Source: Schistocephalus solidus (lineage: Eukaryota; Platyhelminthes; Cestoda; Diphyllobothriidea; Diphyllobothriidae). From it: a stretch of 64,000 bases of DNA. Of the stretch, positions 34,601 to 47,160 are shown one piece after another. Positions within the stretch are counted from its first letter, which is position 1. Each line of letters opens with the position of its first letter. The stretch is taken from assembly GCA_017591395.1 (NCBI GenBank), contig WEDG01004495.1, positions 1 to 64,000 of the forward strand, given 5' to 3'. Made by a program: the position numbers and the translations under genes. The notes below the pieces were generated by a model, which did not search any database, was not told the origin of the DNA, and saw only the letters and a list, made by a program, of their open reading frames with translations.

Positions 34601-37382
34601 AGATCATGTCATACAGGCACGAATATGGGAGTGAAGTGGTGGACAGACTGACGTTTCTTCTCGAATTCACTCAACAAGTACACAACTTTCGTCGATGGAG
34701 ATTATTTTGGAATTAACGTTAAGGCTAATTGAAAAAAATCTTCCCCTACAGAAGATTTCACTTTTTCCCTTACGACTCTTTTTCAATAAATTGTGTACGA
34801 AAATAAATGCGGAAATTTTGTAGTTAACATGTTTACTGTTTCGTGGATGTAAGATCAATAGAAATCGTTAGAAGGAATCAGCATCCGCAAGGAGAAAAAG
34901 ATCCAGTATAATAATTGTAACAGAGTGCGTGCAACTATCCACCAAATGTTTGGTCTTGCTCTCAAACTAACTCAGACTGTTAACATTAAAAGATTAAGCA
35001 CGAGTGACACAAAACTTCGCTTTCACCATGCAGCATTGTTCGTTGTTTTGACCTAACAAGTATGCTTTAAATATAAGGTAAAAACTGCAATCTAATAGAC
35101 TATTTCGAGAAAATTAAAATGAATACTTGCAGGTAGATGCTACATCGAGCAACTGTTGTTTGTTTATGCTAGTGCGGATTACTTAAGCGATCCTGTTTGC
35201 ACATGCTTAAAATAATGGCAACAACTAACTTCCTTTCTTATCTACCTTAACCAGAATCTTAATGAAACAGACCGCGGTTGAACAAAAACTATTAATTTGT
35301 TGGTTTTATATTTATGAATTTAACTACACTAAGGTTTTCCACGGGTGAACGCTTGTCACATTAATAAGGTATGGTTAGAAATCATCTGAGAAAGAATGGT
35401 AATTTAAATTTTATTGTGTCGACAATAATATAAATTCGCAAGGAATTGTTCAGTCTGCGTTTTAATCTTTTAGCCAAATCAACTGGGAAAAATATATCTT
35501 TTCTTTTTCGAGGAACTGAAAATTCCCATAAAGCAATACCACGCTATAAAATCAGATCATATAATGACTATTTTATAAAAGTCAAACACCTAAATTGTAT
35601 TAAATTCACACATAGTTCAATAATTTGAATCTGGACGACTGTGGAGCAAAGGCCATCTGTCAGAATGCCTTTCTTTTCAAGTTATCCTTTGAAAGTGTAT
35701 TTATAACACAGGGATACCAAAGACTTTTTGCTTGGTGCTTGTCCGTGGGGCTCAGATATATAATGAGCTCAAAAGGAGTCAGTGCACTGTCCGCAGTATA
35801 TTACGCAGTATTTTTGAAACCATTTGTTTGACTAGTTCAAGGACACAAGGTTGCAGACATTGAAATTTTAAGTAGGATGTTGAAGTTCCCTTCAGAAGTC
35901 ATAATGATAACAAACTTTCCGACGCTTTTCTTTCATTCTGGTTAATATTTATGAATTTCACTTTTTTTCTCTCCCTCATTTTGCTGGCTTTGCCAACTCC
36001 TGTTAGATGCGCACTTCGGGACACTCAGTTATCTTGATGCAAGTGGTCAAACTCTAATCTCGCGGTTATGATGCACTTTGAAATACTGTTAAGGCTTGAT
36101 TATGACCTGTTTATTTTGCTTGAAAGATTGAGTTCTGAACACCTTGAGTATTACCCAAATGCACTTATTTGATGAGTATCGACTATTACTCCTCTCAAGT
36201 TGAATTAATTGATAAAATTAAGACACATCTGATTACACTCATGTTCTTGTAAGGTTTCATAGTAGATGAATCTAAAAAAATAAGGGGGGGGTTCTTGTAG
36301 AAACTTTAACAAAACTTAAGTAGATGAGTAACCGAACTGATGTATGTGATATCGCCGTAAGTGTTTAAACGTTGTCGCAGAGTATAAAATAGTCACCAGA
36401 GTTATGACTAAAATAGTTGCTGCAAGCATCAGTCTTTACGTAAAATATAGCCTTCTATCTGAATCTGACTCTATTTTTTTGACGAACTGCTTCACGTACA
36501 GGTCAAAATATATGATTATTTTTTAGCCGATCAAAAGCTCAACATCAGTTCCTACCTGAAGGGTATGGTTTTGGCTTCAAAATTAAGTAAACCATTTTAC
36601 TCATTTTGTGATTATTTACTGCTTTATTGCTTAAAGACTCCGATTAACTCCAGCTTCTCATAACTTGACTGAATGCTTCCATTATTTCATTCTAATAAAC
36701 TATTCTGCAGTACACGTAAGTGACTCCTTTTTTATAACGTTTACCAGCCTTGTATCATCTTCACGGCAAAAATCCAAAAATTTAAAGTCATGGAACCTAG
36801 AATTCTAATGGACTTCCGCATGTTTATTAGAAAGATAGCAAATGGTTTTTGGTTTCAAGATAGTTTCGCATCACGTTGATCATAAACATTTACCGCGAAT
36901 GACGCGGGTTTATTATCCAAAGGTGTATTTTGGATACTAACTATTGCAGCTACAAGTTGTGGGAACACATATTGTTGGAATATGTTGTGGCAGTGCTTTT
37001 TGCTTATCAATATTTTCCTTAAGAAAGTCTAAAATCAAAAAGGATATATATCAAAACTGGCCATCTGTTTCTATTTCTTATTCGTCCTCTCGAGAATGTC
37101 CCTTAAATATTTCGTTTTTATTGCATATTTTCTGTGCCATAACTCACTTTATGTCTGTCTGATTGGTTCCAGATTTATAGTCTGCTTTCTCCTTTTTCTA
37201 TCTGCGCGACTGACATGGAAGTCTTGAACTTTATATTTGGTTGATACGTACAAAACTTCAAGTGCATTCTTTGGAATACATCATGTTCTGAAAATAATGG
37301 AAAGCATGTATTAGCGATAGGCAAGGCTATTTTGAATAACCGGCCTTTCTAATAAACCAGAAACAACGATTTCGCTCTCCCT
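31602..37382. other. long AT-rich non-coding stretch
   Basis: Nearly 6 kb with only short motifless frames. A branch-point-like 'tactaac' followed by 'tattgcag' at about 36935-36949 precedes a 72-codon open frame (36944-37162, VGTHIVGICCGSAFC...), a very weak exon candidate. A run of G lies at 36283-36291. Nothing else is recognised. Confidence 0.5.
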
Positions 37383-37500
37383 TGTCTTGGTTGGTTGGCT
37401 AGAGCGTTGGCTATACTAAAGCCTGTCCCGTGCTGGTGTGAGTTCGAGTCCCACCGAGGCCGCCACGTTTTTAACAAGTGCCTCAAATGAATTCAATTAT
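37383..37500 (+). repeat. tRNA-derived SINE head
   Basis: 'ttggctagagcgttggct' resembles a Pol III A box and D arm. 'gagttcgagtccc' (37440-37452) is a near-perfect B box, closed by 'accgaggccgcc'. The downstream 'acgtttttaacaagtgcctc' parallels that of the copy at 39336. The anticodon stem does not fold as a functional tRNA, and the same unit recurs, so it is read as a SINE. Confidence 0.55.
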
Positions 37501-39335
37501 ACTTATACCAATAGCCGCTGTGTGACAGCTAGCACGATTTAAGATTGAATCCCAGGGCACAAAGGAACGAGTATCTTACGTAACGCAATCGGTGGGTGCG
37601 CCTGCCGTATAATTTTAATGCTAGCTAGCCTTAACTTCACCCAAAAGTTGAGGTCAGTGCGGTCTCCTAAAGTGATGTGATCCCTTTCCTTCATAAATGT
37701 TTTTGCTCTCTTGTGTTCCTTCTCGGTCTTGCAGCTACAAAGTTTATCTTTTAAACAGTTGGCAATCATAAAAGTTGAGGATATGTCGCTGACTCTATAA
37801 AGGAGTTAAAAAACTATCTAACCGGTGCACTCTTAGCCAAGCTTTTAATTTAAAATCATAGCAAATAATGGGAAAGTATCCATATACTATATTATTTGAA
37901 TGGAATTCATATAAACAGATCGCAAACATAAGGTGACCGTTACTTTCGGTACCTTGAATAAGAAGTGCACTTATATTAAAATTAACTGGAAAATTTTTAA
38001 TAAAATCATTTTGGCCAACTTTGCTAATACTTTCATAAAATAATCTAGGGGCAACGTCCCTAACAACAATCTGACTCGCATTATTTTAATTCCTTTGATA
38101 TAAGGCCATATGGAAATCTCCGAAGTTCCCTCTGATCATATAAAAAATTATACAGGACTAGTCTTTGACGATATTTGGTAATTGCGCTACGTTATACTGG
38201 TAATTCAATTGGGTTTTTGTTATTTTGCTGATGAGCTTTTACAGGCTATTACACACGAATAAATCTTCACTAACTGGGAATGAGCGCTGACATAGGCAAG
38301 AGACTCTAAACTTGCTAATTCTTGACTATTTTCTAACAGGGTAAGCATCTAAAGGGTTCGTTGAAGGGTGATAACTTTGGGTTTTTTTCACTTTTGGTCC
38401 GGTTTTGGTTGGCTGACGATGAGAAATACGTTAGATGCGATCATTCGAATTCCCCTTAACGTTGTCAGTAATACTTGACGACTTGTGATTCAGATTGCTT
38501 TTACGACCTTTGGTCATTAGAAGAGCTTGCCGAAAGCCACTATTCTACAGATTGCATAGTTTCGTTTGCGGCAGAAAAAGGCATGGATCCATGACTTAAT
38601 GGTAGAGCGTTTGCTAAATGCCCAACTAAAGTTAAATAAAAAGCTTAGTTGTTCAGGCCAATGACTGATGTATTTCTAGTGGACAGAATACAGCAAATAA
38701 GTCAGAAATATTAAAACTAGGCTTTTTTCTCCTTGGCGATGGCAGCCCCAAATATAAAAAAACGCTTTGTAGCGAAAGTTTGTGTAAATTCAACCTTATT
38801 TAGCTTTTGGTTATCTTTGAAACCTGAGGTAGCAGCATTCCTAAAAAGTTAAGAATTCAAGAGCACTACAGCAGTAAGTTTTGCGCCTTTCCATATATCA
38901 TGCCAAACAATATAAACTGCGTGAATAATAAGTGTGTTTGTGACAGACGGCGTGACTAAGGCAACACAGGAATCATAAACATGTTAGTCGGAGGACAGTT
39001 GCTACGCAAACAAAAACCGGTTGCCGGCTTCTGGCGAGCTCACAGGTGACACAGAAGTTATTCGACTCTAAACTACCGCCAAACAGCCAAAAATAACCCC
39101 TTGTTGAACAAATTGTGGAAGTAATGTATTCATTTAAAGTAGTTTAACGTTCACGGCATGTCCTTTGCAATCCACAGCGGTGTATCTGACTGGCTAAAAT
39201 AAATTTCGCTAATTGGAATGGAGAAAATTTAAATCCATGAAAGTTCCACTCATTAGACGCTAAGACAAGGAATAAGACCACACAGTAATACATTTGGCAT
39301 GGCACTTAATTCCAAAGTTTACAGACAAGTGTGGG
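37501..39335. other. no gene; possible SINE fragment at 38590
   Basis: 'cttaatggtagagcgtttgc' near 38598 looks like a tRNA A-box half without a B box. The 76-codon - strand frame at 37539-37769 has no recognised motif. Confidence 0.4.
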
Positions 39336-39480
39336 GGGCTTCGTAGCTCAAGTAATTATAGCTTTGGCTGTACGGAAGCCTTCCCTTTGCTGTCGTGGGT
39401 TTGACTCCCACTGAGGTCGCTGATATTTTTGAAATGGGGTCAAAGGAATTTTTCGATTTCATCAAAACCCCTTAATTAAA
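39336..39480 (+). repeat. tRNA-derived SINE head
   Basis: 'ttcgtagctcaagtaattat' (A-box-like) and 'gggtttgactccc' (39398-39410, B-box-like) are followed by 'actgaggtcgctgatatttt'. The order and the flanking words match the copy at 37383-37500. Confidence 0.5.
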
Positions 39481-39491
39481 TTTTCCTATAG

Positions 39492-39651
39492 TCAATCCGG
39501 CAGGCCCTGTGTGCCGGCGTTCTCTAGTGACACTTATAAGAACGAAATTGCGTACTTGAGTATGGGGTGGCCAGCAGTGCCATATTCAGTGCCGTGCTGT
39601 AATGAAACCAACGAGCCAGACTGGTATAAATCATGCAATTTAAGTCATTCG
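39492..39651 (+). CDS. candidate Cys-containing exon, unrecognised
   Basis: A good acceptor (aaattttcctatag) and a strong donor (cattcg/GTAAGT) bound 160 bp, open in a single frame for 53 codons (phase 2 to 0). The sequence, from GRPCVPAFSSDTYKNEIAY to PCCNETNEPDWYKSCNLSHS, has four Cys and NxT/NxS sites, suggesting an extracellular domain. A downstream open stretch (39930-40170, containing FWQRLFKHFNQNQYYF) could be a further exon. It lies 3 kb upstream of the protocadherin on the same strand, but no link to it is shown. Confidence 0.4.
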
Positions 39652-42600
39652 GTAAGTTCTATAAAAACCCACTTTATTGTGCAGAAGATTGGCAACTTCA
39701 TGCTTTCCTTACTCTTGCATGTAGAGGATAACATCCGTTTACCTCCTTCAAACTGATACTTTAATTTTGGCTGCCAATATGACGTTAAGATGCAGCTTTC
39801 CATCACTTTCTCACCTTTAAACCCCAGAAAATTCTCGAAGGGGCTTTGAGCGCACACTCTCCCATTCCTGTCATGGAATGCTGATATATATTTTAAGATA
39901 TGTGTTATTAAGTGAAAGCTTTATGCAACATCACAAAATTTCTTCTGTAACAAATGGTCGCAAGTTGATCCAAGGAGCTTGCGTATGTCATTTTGGCAAC
40001 GACTTTTTAAGCATTTCAACCAAAATCAGTACTATTTTACCATGGTTCCAATGCTGACTCCGTGTCCCCAAGTTGCACCTGTAAAAATAGGAGAAAGGTT
40101 GCAGGCTGTGGAAAATCAGTGTTTACTGTCATATCACCATTTGTGCTCGACAGTGACCTGGCAGCATTAGAAATGCCCAGCAATTATGAATTGCAAGGAA
40201 CATGCTTCCGATTTCGACCTTCTCGATAGGAAGCCTATGGTAGAACGGAAACTTTAAAGGGACATGTACAGGAACACTGATATTTAACACTTGTTGCCAG
40301 GAGATAATTATAGAACATTGAAATATGCACGTGAAATTTCTAGAAACGTTTATTGTTGGGATCCTATGGGACTTCGCTCGAATGCCATAACCTAGTATCA
40401 CTGAGAACCTTCATGCTGCACATCATTCCGCTCATACAAAACTAAAAAATAATATGAGACGTCAATATCTAGGTTTATTTTCACACACACGTAAGGGTTT
40501 AATTCAATTCAATACTCAGTAAATTATTTAATTGCAATTTGCTTAAAAATCGTGTATTCTGTGTTAGCAGTTTTAAATGCCAACTTGTGAAAAATGAAGC
40601 TATCATGTATTTTTTGTTATAGTATTCAAAGTTCAAACTTCCGTGGTTTTTATGATGAGCTCATCTTTCACTCACATTTACTATCCTTCGCTATAGTACA
40701 TCGTTAGAATATACAGAATGCTAAAAGTTTGCTTCACATTCACTTATTAATTATTTTACCTAACTCATTACGGGGATGCTGGCTTTAAGCTTATAAAAGC
40801 GTTAAGCCGGTTCTTTTGTGGCTACAGGAAGCAACTCATAGAGCCTCGGCTCATCCCTGTCTTCTACCAATATGTATGGGACTTTCAATATTTTAATCTG
40901 CACTTTATTCAATAACTGCTCTGTGAATATGACAAATAAATAAATACTTATAGGTTACTGGCTGCCTGGTAGTAGACTATGTATGTAATGGGGTTAGTTC
41001 GAGAACACTACCACAGTTTAGCTCAAGCCTCCATGCCAACGTTTGGGATCAACAATAAAACGTTATTTTACAGTTAATTTTTCTCAAAATGCCTGCATTA
41101 ATTTCAGAAGAAGCTAAAAGTTTTACCGTTTAGTGGTTGCAACGATACATTTTAGAAATTTGTACGCGTCCTTAGTACCACTTTCCAGTTTGCATGCATT
41201 TAGCGTCAGTTTGTGATTTAAAGCGCTGCAGCCGTTTAGAAATGGTGTATTAAAATACCTTAACTTATATCAGTCATTCCTAATTATCTCGCAAACAAAA
41301 ATTCATTTTTCTGTCAGCAGGACAACAATGCAGTATTATTTACAAGAAGAACTCGCAAAAGAACGCTTCATTTATCCATTTTATTAAAAATTTCCGCCTC
41401 AAATGCGGCTTTTCATTCACCAACAAATCCAACTAAGCCTACTGCTAATCATCCATAGTATGTAAAGGACATTTTCAAATTATTCATTCCATCCAATCTT
41501 TCTCAAGACGTGAAATGTCTTCCAAGTTAAACCGACTAAAAAATCAACCTTATAAATTGCCATGAAGAGTAACAACTTTTGCCAATGGACGTCATTTAAC
41601 CTAATTTTCTAATAGGGGCACTTTCACTGGAGTTAATGAACCCTTTCAAGCTACGGCGGAAGAATCGGTGTAAAGTTGATTCATACGAATAGGGCTCGCA
41701 TATATGCGTATGCATATTCAAAGTAAGGCAATCGGAGATTGGTGCTTCTGATTATCCACCATTACTCAGCATTGATACTGCACTTGACTCGACTCGACCC
41801 TACACCCTCTCCCTGCCCCAAGCTAGCTCACAGCGCCGATTAGCAAATCCTGATAGCATGCACACAACAGAGCACGCTAGATAGGGAGAGATAATTATTT
41901 GCAAGACCACGACCGCACGCTCGCATTTCAATGTGCCTCATCCGAGTAGAGCACAGCTACTGATTCCGCGACCGTCGTATACCCCATGATAGTGAGCAAT
42001 GTTTTCGTGAGGAAGGGATGAGCTGATGGTAGCACGATATGCTGCGTCGACCGCCCCCTACATTTGAGCCTGCACGAGACTTGATCTCGATACATCTCCC
42101 TGTCTCTTCGTTTCCTCTCGCCCGCACGTACTACCAAACCTGTCTACCGCAATTAGGTCTCCAGTCCCTCAGTTCCAAGCTCCATCACCCGCTCCACTTT
42201 CCACAGTGTGAGCTGCAGTAATGGTTAATGATTAGGTCTTCATCTACCGGCACGTGAGTCTTCACAATATAAAAACCTAGCACATGAAAACAGATGGCAA
42301 CCAGCTTGACGATGTTTCCTGATTTATTAGTGACGATGCGGTGTCATCAACCCTGAAAAATAATGGCACATCAGCCAATACGATCTCCAGCAGCCTTAGC
42401 CGGCAGTTCTTTGTTGGAGGATGGGCGGGAGTTGAGATGGTAGCCGAACGCGGCGTGGGCGAGGCCGATAATAATCAGCACACTGGCTGTCCCCATTTGA
42501 AACTTCAGTGTGTAAATTCCCCGCTCAAAATTGTGATGGGGACGTAGTGCGCTTGACTATCTTGCCTCAAAGTAAGGGACCATTGTTCGCCATATTCACA

Positions 42601-42719
42601 TCCTACTGAGATTAGATAAGTGTGATATTTGATTCATAAATTATTGCATTTTCACGTGGTAATACTTTTTTTAATATTATCCCACTCCTACATTTAAAGC
42701 CAAGTTTTGCTTTTTATAG
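39652..42719. other. upstream region of the protocadherin; no gene called
   Basis: Mostly AT-rich. From about 41760 to 42260 it becomes C/T- and CpG-rich (ctacaccctctccctgcccc; tctccctgtctcttcg), as a promoter or 5' untranslated exon might be. No TATA box was assigned. The - strand frame at 41928-42137 and the + frames at 42039-42547 have no motifs. Confidence 0.45.
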
Positions 42720-45700
42720 GCAAAAAACGTGGTTCGATCCCGAAAAGTTCGTGGACTATAAATGCTGTTCGCCGCATTCATTTCGCTACTTTGCAATTTT
42801 CTGTATGCGATCAAATGCAACCAAAGTTTTCACTCGCTCGAAAGTGATCCAAACGATGACCTGAACACCTTTATGATAACAGATGACACCCCCGCTGACC
42901 ACCTTGTGGGGAAAGTGCGGCTCCCGACCACCAACACTTTTCCCGACCCGGAGAAGACACCATCAAAAGAGCGTCATTTTCCATCCTGGAGCTATCAGGT
43001 GCTCGGTGCGCTAAAAATGCCTGGCCAGTTGTTTCGTGTAAACAAGGACACAGGAGAGTTGTTCACGAGGGAAAAAATTGATCGAGAAGTTGTCTGTTCA
43101 CCAACAAACATCCAGTACACTTTCGGTCAGAGCAGTGAGTCCCAGAAGGTCAAGACTGGTCAACAACTAGATTCAGACGCAGATTGTTTCCTAACTCTCC
43201 AGATTGCCATAAACCCAACCGGCCAACAAACAAAAGTACCACATTTCGCTGTTGTTAAGGTCATTGTGGTGGACCGAAATGATCACATGCCCACATTTCC
43301 TCATCCCGGCTACATTAATCTTTCCGTTCCCGAATCAGCCGAAGTAGGTTCACGCTTTCCCCTTCCTCTGGCAGTCGATCTAGACACTCGTCAGTACTCC
43401 GTTCGAGCATATGTTTCTGAGCCCCAACTGCCTGCCGAATGGATTCTCATCTCAGAAACGGAGCAGTCCTTCTCCCCAAAAACTTCAGGCAGTCAGATAA
43501 CAGCTCTCTTTCTTGAGCTGCGTAAACCCCTTGATCATGAGAAAATCGATAGATTTTCTTTCAGAATCCGAGCTCTCGACGGTTCAGAGACGTCTGAATT
43601 TTCCCCTGGACGAAATGGAAAAGACACTCTGCAGGTGAATATCTACGTTGAGGACATAAATGATAACGGCCCTGTATTTCGCCGAACTGAAAAGCTTTTC
43701 ATCAAACCCGAACATTTCTCAGTTTCAGATTCCCTTAATCAGAACTGGCTGATAACTTACACAGCAACGGTACCCGAAAGTAAGTGGATTAAAACGCCAA
43801 TCGTGCATCTCATGGCCGAAGACATCGACAGTCCAGCGCACGCAAAAGTCCGTTATTACTTTAGCCGTTCAACAGACAGAGAGATCCTTGAATATTTTAC
43901 TATAAATTCCCACACTGGGCACCTCTTTCTCCGCAAGCCATTGGATTATGAGTTTCAGGCACAGTACTCATTCCGTGTGATTGCTACTGATACGCCTCAT
44001 GAGCTGAAGTTGCATTCCCCCTCACAGATATTGCAGACACCCTCATCAATTCATACAGCCACAGCCCAGGTTATTATATACGTGACTGATACAAACGATG
44101 AGGCACCAAACATTGAGGTTGACTTCCTATCCACTGACACAATGACTGCCGTACCAAGGAAATATGCTGTGGTTGCTGAGAACGCTGCGCCTCCACAATT
44201 TATTGCAAGTATTCTCGTGACTGACCGAGATGCGGGCATCAATGGTCAAGTAAGCTGTGTTCAGCAGCCCGTCATATCCAATTCACCCTGGCACGGCACC
44301 GGTTGGATCAACGGATCTTCTACCTCTCCATTTCATTTGTCAGAAGTTAGACAGAGCAGTGGCCTCGTTCAATACAATCTGTTGACTTCGGTGGCACTGG
44401 ATCGTGAGAACGTGGCAGAAGGTGGTGCATTTCGACAGGTCAAAATAACCTGCTCAGACGCTGGTCAACCGATCAGAAGCGCCAGCACTTTCATTGGAAT
44501 CAAAGTAAAGGATGAGAATGATAATGTGCCCGAGGTAAAACTGCGAATGCCAGCAGAGTACCGCTTTGCTGCTGACAGTCTGATAGATCTTGAAAGGTGG
44601 CCTTTCGTTGTAGAGAACTCACCCGTGGGGACACTGGTTACTCGTTTAAATGCCACTGATTTGGATGAAGGTGAAAATGGAAGGTTGACATTCAGTCTTG
44701 AGAACTCGGATAATGCTGAAGTGATCAGTGCAACGACCATCTTCCAAATCAACTCGAAAACCGGTGACATAATCACCAAAGGGGAGATAGACAGGGAGGC
44801 ATATGATCCTCCACTTTCCTCTATTCCTCTACGAGTGAGGGTATCTGACAACGGCATCCCACCGAAAACTTCCACCTTTGAATTCAAAATATACGTTATC
44901 GATGAGAATGACAATCCGCCAGTATTTCAACAGTCCGAGTACAAATTTCACGTCCGAGAGAACCTGCCTACTGGTTATCCTGTAGGTGAATTGCTGGTGA
45001 GTGATAAGGATGAGGGTGAAGTTAAATTCACCCTAGGTTTACAACCCTATGGAACGCTACCGTTTGTCCTCTGGGCTGTGCCGACTCCTCCGAGAATTCC
45101 AGGAGGCCGTGGCCAGGTGTCCTATTCTATTAACAGAATAATCATCAACACAACTAGATCACTTGACAGAGAGGTGGAAGACTGTTTTAGGTTTACAGTC
45201 TTGGCAACTGACGCCTCAAGTTCGCTTTCGCCTTTATTACACGATCGCGCGAAAGCAAGCACAGTGACAGCCACGGTAGAGGTCATAGTTGAAAATGAAA
45301 ACGATCATGATCCGGTCATAATTTTCCCTCAGAAACAAAATAAAACATTTGTCCTCTCCTCACAAGAGAAGAAGCACTTTGAACTGCTTACAATAAACGC
45401 TAATGACAAGGATCCAAATGAAAGTCCACACATATTCGAACTGTTTGCTGATCTCCCACAGCTTACGGACGATGGTCTGGCTAATTCCTCCACGCCTAAT
45501 GTCACACGCAACATGCGACTTTCAACTGACTCTCATGAATTTCTAGACGTGGAGCCTACAACTGGTATCGTCTTCCTTTCACGCGATATGCGACTGGAGG
45601 ACAAAGGTTTCCACGTCTTTAAGGTTCAGGTGACTGATGGAGGAACACCACCTAGATCTAGCTCAATAACATTTTTTGTTCTGGTAAATGACTCACCATC

Positions 45701-46652
45701 TCGTTCACTCACGGTTGAGAGCCTACCACGTACTAGCGACACCATGAAAAAAGAACATCTCAGTGACCCAAAATTTCCGGGCAAATCCGTCCCTGCTGAA
45801 GCCTCTCTCCACAAAACCAATCGCATCGGAGTAATGGAACGGACGGTAGCTACAGAGAATGTCCGTGGCAAAGTCAGACCTCGGATTGCAGGTGATTTGG
45901 TAATCTTATTAGCATTGGGATTAGTATTTCTCCTACTTGTGACTACACTCAGTCTTGTAGCTTATATGCGCTATTGGCGTAAACACAATCGGCTAATCGG
46001 GCATCGGTCGATCGGGCCCGGTATTCGCAACTCCCTTCTCTTTACCAACCAAATCAACGGTGGCACGGGCTTGAAGGAGTTAGGCTGCCCACCGGCTGAA
46101 ACCTGCATCTCCTCCACGCATAAGCAAAAAACAGATCAGTGGCTCTGTACTAGAGGCGGTTCAATAATCGGCCTCTCATCGTACCTTCTGGATGAGGATA
46201 CCCAGAAGTGCAGTTTCCCCTCGACACTTATTTCTGACTGCAATGTTTATTATAAGGCATCTGAGATGGTAAGATCACAGGCGATGAGTGACAATTCGTA
46301 CTCACCACTTTCCCCATCAGCTTCTGTTATCATAAAGTCACCTAGTCATCCTGATCACGGAATGTACATGACTCAGGATGCTACTTTGGCACAGAATGCC
46401 CAACTGGATTGCTATGCACAGAATATGCGCCTTCCACACAGTGGAGGAAATCAACGGCCTCAAAGTGGGACAGCATACAAGGCCACCTCAGAGAGCCTGG
46501 AGGATCTTCCTGGTGCGGCTATAGGAAGTACATTCCCAGATATAAAATTAATGGCAAGCGATGGGCTGAACTGCCTTCCTGTGATCTGGAATCAGTCTTG
46601 TAATTCTGTAAAAGCGGACTCTCTGAATTTCGTGGCTGCAGTTACCAGTAAT
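42720..46652 (+). CDS. protocadherin, large coding exon
   Basis: Calcium-dependent homophilic adhesion receptor of the plasma membrane. The ATG at 42762 opens a signal peptide (residues 1-19, MLFAAFISLLCNFLYAIKC). Seven cadherin repeats follow. Their linker motifs are DRNDH (about 170), DINDN (about 298), DTNDE (about 442), DENDN (about 584), DENDN (about 714) and NENDH (about 845). The seventh repeat ends without a DxNDN motif near 975. LDRE/IDRE and xEN/PES calcium motifs recur. A transmembrane helix spans about 1045-1067, followed by the basic stop RYWRKHNR and a cytoplasmic tail rich in Ser/Pro. The exon starts after the acceptor ttttgctttttatag (42719), so a 5' untranslated exon lies upstream. 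The open frame runs to 46742, but AAT/GTGAGT at 46653 is a strong phase-0 donor, so the last 29 codons are probably intron read-through. The family is certain; the subtype is not. Confidence 0.95.
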
Positions 46653-46742
46653 GTGAGTTTAAATCCTGTTTGCCTTCTTTCAAAATGTCCGGCTATCACA
46701 TTTATGATCCGTGCAACTGTAAACGTACTTATATTTGAGTAA

Positions 46743-47160
46743 CTGAAGAAGCTTGCACTCTGATATGCTATAATGAAAAGAAAACGCTCTTCTTAGAATC
46801 GAGTTGTAATTGTGAATTTCTAGTTGGTGACACCAGCCCGATGTCAGGCAAAATGGGTAGAGGAGAAAGTGAGAAAGTTAAACTAGATCGGTTGGCGCGA
46901 TGAGGAAGAGAGCGGTGGGCAGCCAACTAGTGTGAGCGGGATGGACACATAATTACGATATGGCTTGGAACGAGGGGGGAAGAACAGTTACAGCTCCGTG
47001 TTGGAGAGGAATGCGGATGGCGATTCAGTGAGAATAAAAATAGTTGGATAAGCTGTCATCGATGTGGCTCGATGCAGGGATCAATGTGCCGGTTGAGGTG
47101 TAAAGATGTTCACTTGAGGTTTACTTTATCTGAGGCAAGGGATGGCGAGACAGGAAGAGT
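46743..47160 (-). repeat. 3' non-coding region of the Penelope-like remnant
   Basis: GC-richer sequence directly downstream (on the - strand) of the endonuclease tail. 'cgtgttggagaggaatgcgg' near 47000 recurs near 19400. If the protocadherin is spliced at 46653, this insertion sits inside its next intron, in antisense. Confidence 0.4.

Noticed and set aside
37383..37470. Functional tRNA gene
   Set aside because: Near-perfect B box, but no proper anticodon arm or acceptor pairing, and the same unit recurs at 39336; read as a SINE.
44051..45871. Minus-strand and alternative frames inside the protocadherin, including a 149-codon one
   Set aside because: Shadows of the well-supported cadherin reading frame.
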